Shown here piece after piece: positions 63,120 to 64,000 of a stretch of 64,000 nt of DNA (the stretch's first letter is position 1; each line of letters begins with the position of its first letter). The translations under genes were made by a program, and so were the position numbers. Under the pieces are notes generated by a model, which ran no database searches, was not told where the DNA came from, and saw nothing but the letters and a program-made list of their open reading frames with translations. The DNA comes from Prosthecobacter sp. (GTDB taxonomy: Bacteria; Verrucomicrobiota; Verrucomicrobiia; Verrucomicrobiales; Verrucomicrobiaceae). The stretch lies in assembly GCA_030833205.1 (NCBI GenBank), contig JAURHS010000001.1, forward strand, positions 1 to 64,000. The letters are read 5' to 3'.

Positions 63120-64000
63120 ATGAAAATCCTCTCCCGCTTCCTGTTGCCGGCTTTGTTTGTGGCCTGTGCCCCAGCCTCCCTGTCTGCGGCTGCTCCAGCC
63201 AACGCGCCGCACGCCAACCTGCCCACTCCAGCGGCGGCCACCAAGATTCGTCCGCAGAGCGTGGCGGCGCCACAAAACGGTGAGCGCATCGTGCTGCTGG
63301 GCAATGGCTTGGCCGAGCGCGATGTGTATTACCAGCGCATTGAGCTGGAGCTCCACCTGCGCTACCCGGGCCAGCAGTTGCTGCTGCGCAACATGGGCCA
63401 TGTGGGAGACACTCCCGGCTTTCGGCCCCATCCCTCGCGCGTCAGCCAATGGGCCTTTCCCGGAGCGGAGAGTTTCCATCCGGATAAAAACATCCATCAC
63501 GGCAAGGGCTTCTTCCCGATGCCCGATGAATGGCTCACCCACCTCAAGGCGGATACCATTGTCGCCTTCTTTGGCTACAATGAGTCCTTTGATGGAGCTG
63601 CCAAGGTGGGCAACTTCCAGGCCGAGCTCGATGCCTGGGTGCGCCACAGCCTGCGCCAAGCCTACAACGGCGTTGCCGCGCCGCGCATCGTGCTGGTCTC
63701 TCCCCTCGCCTTTGAGGACCAATCCGCCAGCCGCGATCTTCCCAATGGCAAAGCCGAGAACGCCAACCTCAAGCTCTACGCGCAAGCGGTGCAGACCGTG
63801 GCCAAGACGCATGGCCTGACTTTTGTGGATCTCTTCGAGGCCAGCCGGCAATGGTACGCCACCAGCAAGGAGCCGCTGACCACCCAGGGCTACATCCCCA
63901 ATGAGAAGGGCTATGAACTGCTGGCGCAGGCCCTGCTCACCGACATCTACGGCCATCAAAGCCGCAGCAGCAGCGCCTCGCCCAAGCTGTTGCGCGAGGC
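63120..64000 (+). CDS. Secreted SGNH-hydrolase-like protein, C-terminus beyond the right edge
   Basis: The first 293 codons from ATG 63120. A Sec leader (MKILSRFLLPALFVACAPASLSA) precedes an SGNH/GDSL-like domain. Block I reads IVLLGNGLAERD, where the Ser of GDSL is absent; block III is FFGYNESFDG (G-x-N-x); block V (GYIPNEKGYELLAQ) lacks the usual Asp-x-x-His. In PVC bacteria this domain is usually followed by a heme-binding cytochrome (CxxCH) and other modules; the window ends before that. Probably binds ligands rather than hydrolysing esters. Divergent from the DUF1501 gene. Confidence 0.88.
   Translation, partial: MKILSRFLLPALFVACAPASLSAAAPANAPHANLPTPAAATKIRPQSVAAPQNGERIVLLGNGLAERDVYYQRIELELHLRYPGQQLLLRNMGHVGDTPGFRPHPSRVSQWAFPGAESFHPDKNIHHGKGFFPMPDEWLTHLKADTIVAFFGYNESFDGAAKVGNFQAELDAWVRHSLRQAYNGVAAPRIVLVSPLAFEDQSASRDLPNGKAENANLKLYAQAVQTVAKTHGLTFVDLFEASRQWYATSKEPLTTQGYIPNEKGYELLAQALLTDIYGHQSRSSSASPKLLRE

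Overview
The window (about 60-65% G+C over most of its length) reads as the chromosome of a PVC-superphylum bacterium, most likely Verrucomicrobiota. The signs are six Gfo/Idh/MocA oxidoreductases (two with twin-arginine leaders), secreted PQQ-type beta-propellers opening with the WxQF(L/R)GP signature, a DUF1501 protein, a secreted SGNH protein of the type that precedes PVC heme-binding domains, and a Ser/Thr kinase fused to a WD40 propeller. A planctomycete cannot be excluded from the sequence alone. I call 59 protein genes (the first and last run off the edges) and two tRNAs. I see no rRNA, CRISPR array, insertion sequence or prophage, and no gene-free stretch longer than 300 bases.

1-16 kb: a partial secreted propeller, a GT39-like membrane protein, a HAD phosphatase, pgsA, a Ski2-like helicase, two secreted proteins (one a PQQ propeller), thiH, a hexulose-phosphate-synthase-like enzyme, a 1034-aa secreted propeller/PHP (DUF3604-like) protein, a NAPE-PLD-like metallo-hydrolase, 5-formyl-THF cyclo-ligase and a membrane protein. 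16-31 kb: Tat-exported Gfo/Idh, a HAD-IB phosphatase, initiator tRNA with terminator, the kinase-WD40 protein, a lipoprotein, a degenerate NERD protein, a Gfo/Idh - class V aminotransferase - glmM operon, a sugar-phosphate isomerase, and a three-gene set (lipoprotein, helical protein, YiiX-like papain-fold protein). 31-44 kb: FKBP, a histone-H1-tailed protein, hflX, Gfo/Idh, an IlvD/Edd dehydratase, rplU-rpmA with terminator, a deacetylase-like protein, GNAT, a lipoprotein, an EEP-family protein, a DEDDy exonuclease, an IF-1 with a 90-residue extension, tRNA-His and rnc.

44.1-50 kb is the most notable part. A GC-poor intergenic stretch (44.14-44.39 kb) between rnc and aroC carries DnaA-box-like 9-mers and a direct repeat. 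By hand count, strand composition changes across it: left of it even plus-strand genes have no G excess, right of it even the minus-strand gene mnmG is G-rich. Two parS-like palindromes lie in and just upstream of mnmG. Together these suggest a chromosomal replication origin region, though no dnaA, parA or parB is in the window.

50-64 kb: cdaA overlapping a 60-aa CdaR-like membrane stub, a CPBP protease, Gfo/Idh with a strong terminator, corA, a Trp-rich unknown protein, yqeY-ispD-isomerase, a solitary leuC, a small membrane protein, a DUF1501 - TatD-like pair and the partial SGNH protein. Most genes stand in one- to three-gene units on alternating strands. Housekeeping functions (isoprenoid, leucine, chorismate, methionine, c-di-AMP, cell-wall precursor, tRNA modification) are interspersed with lineage-type secreted sugar-acting enzymes.
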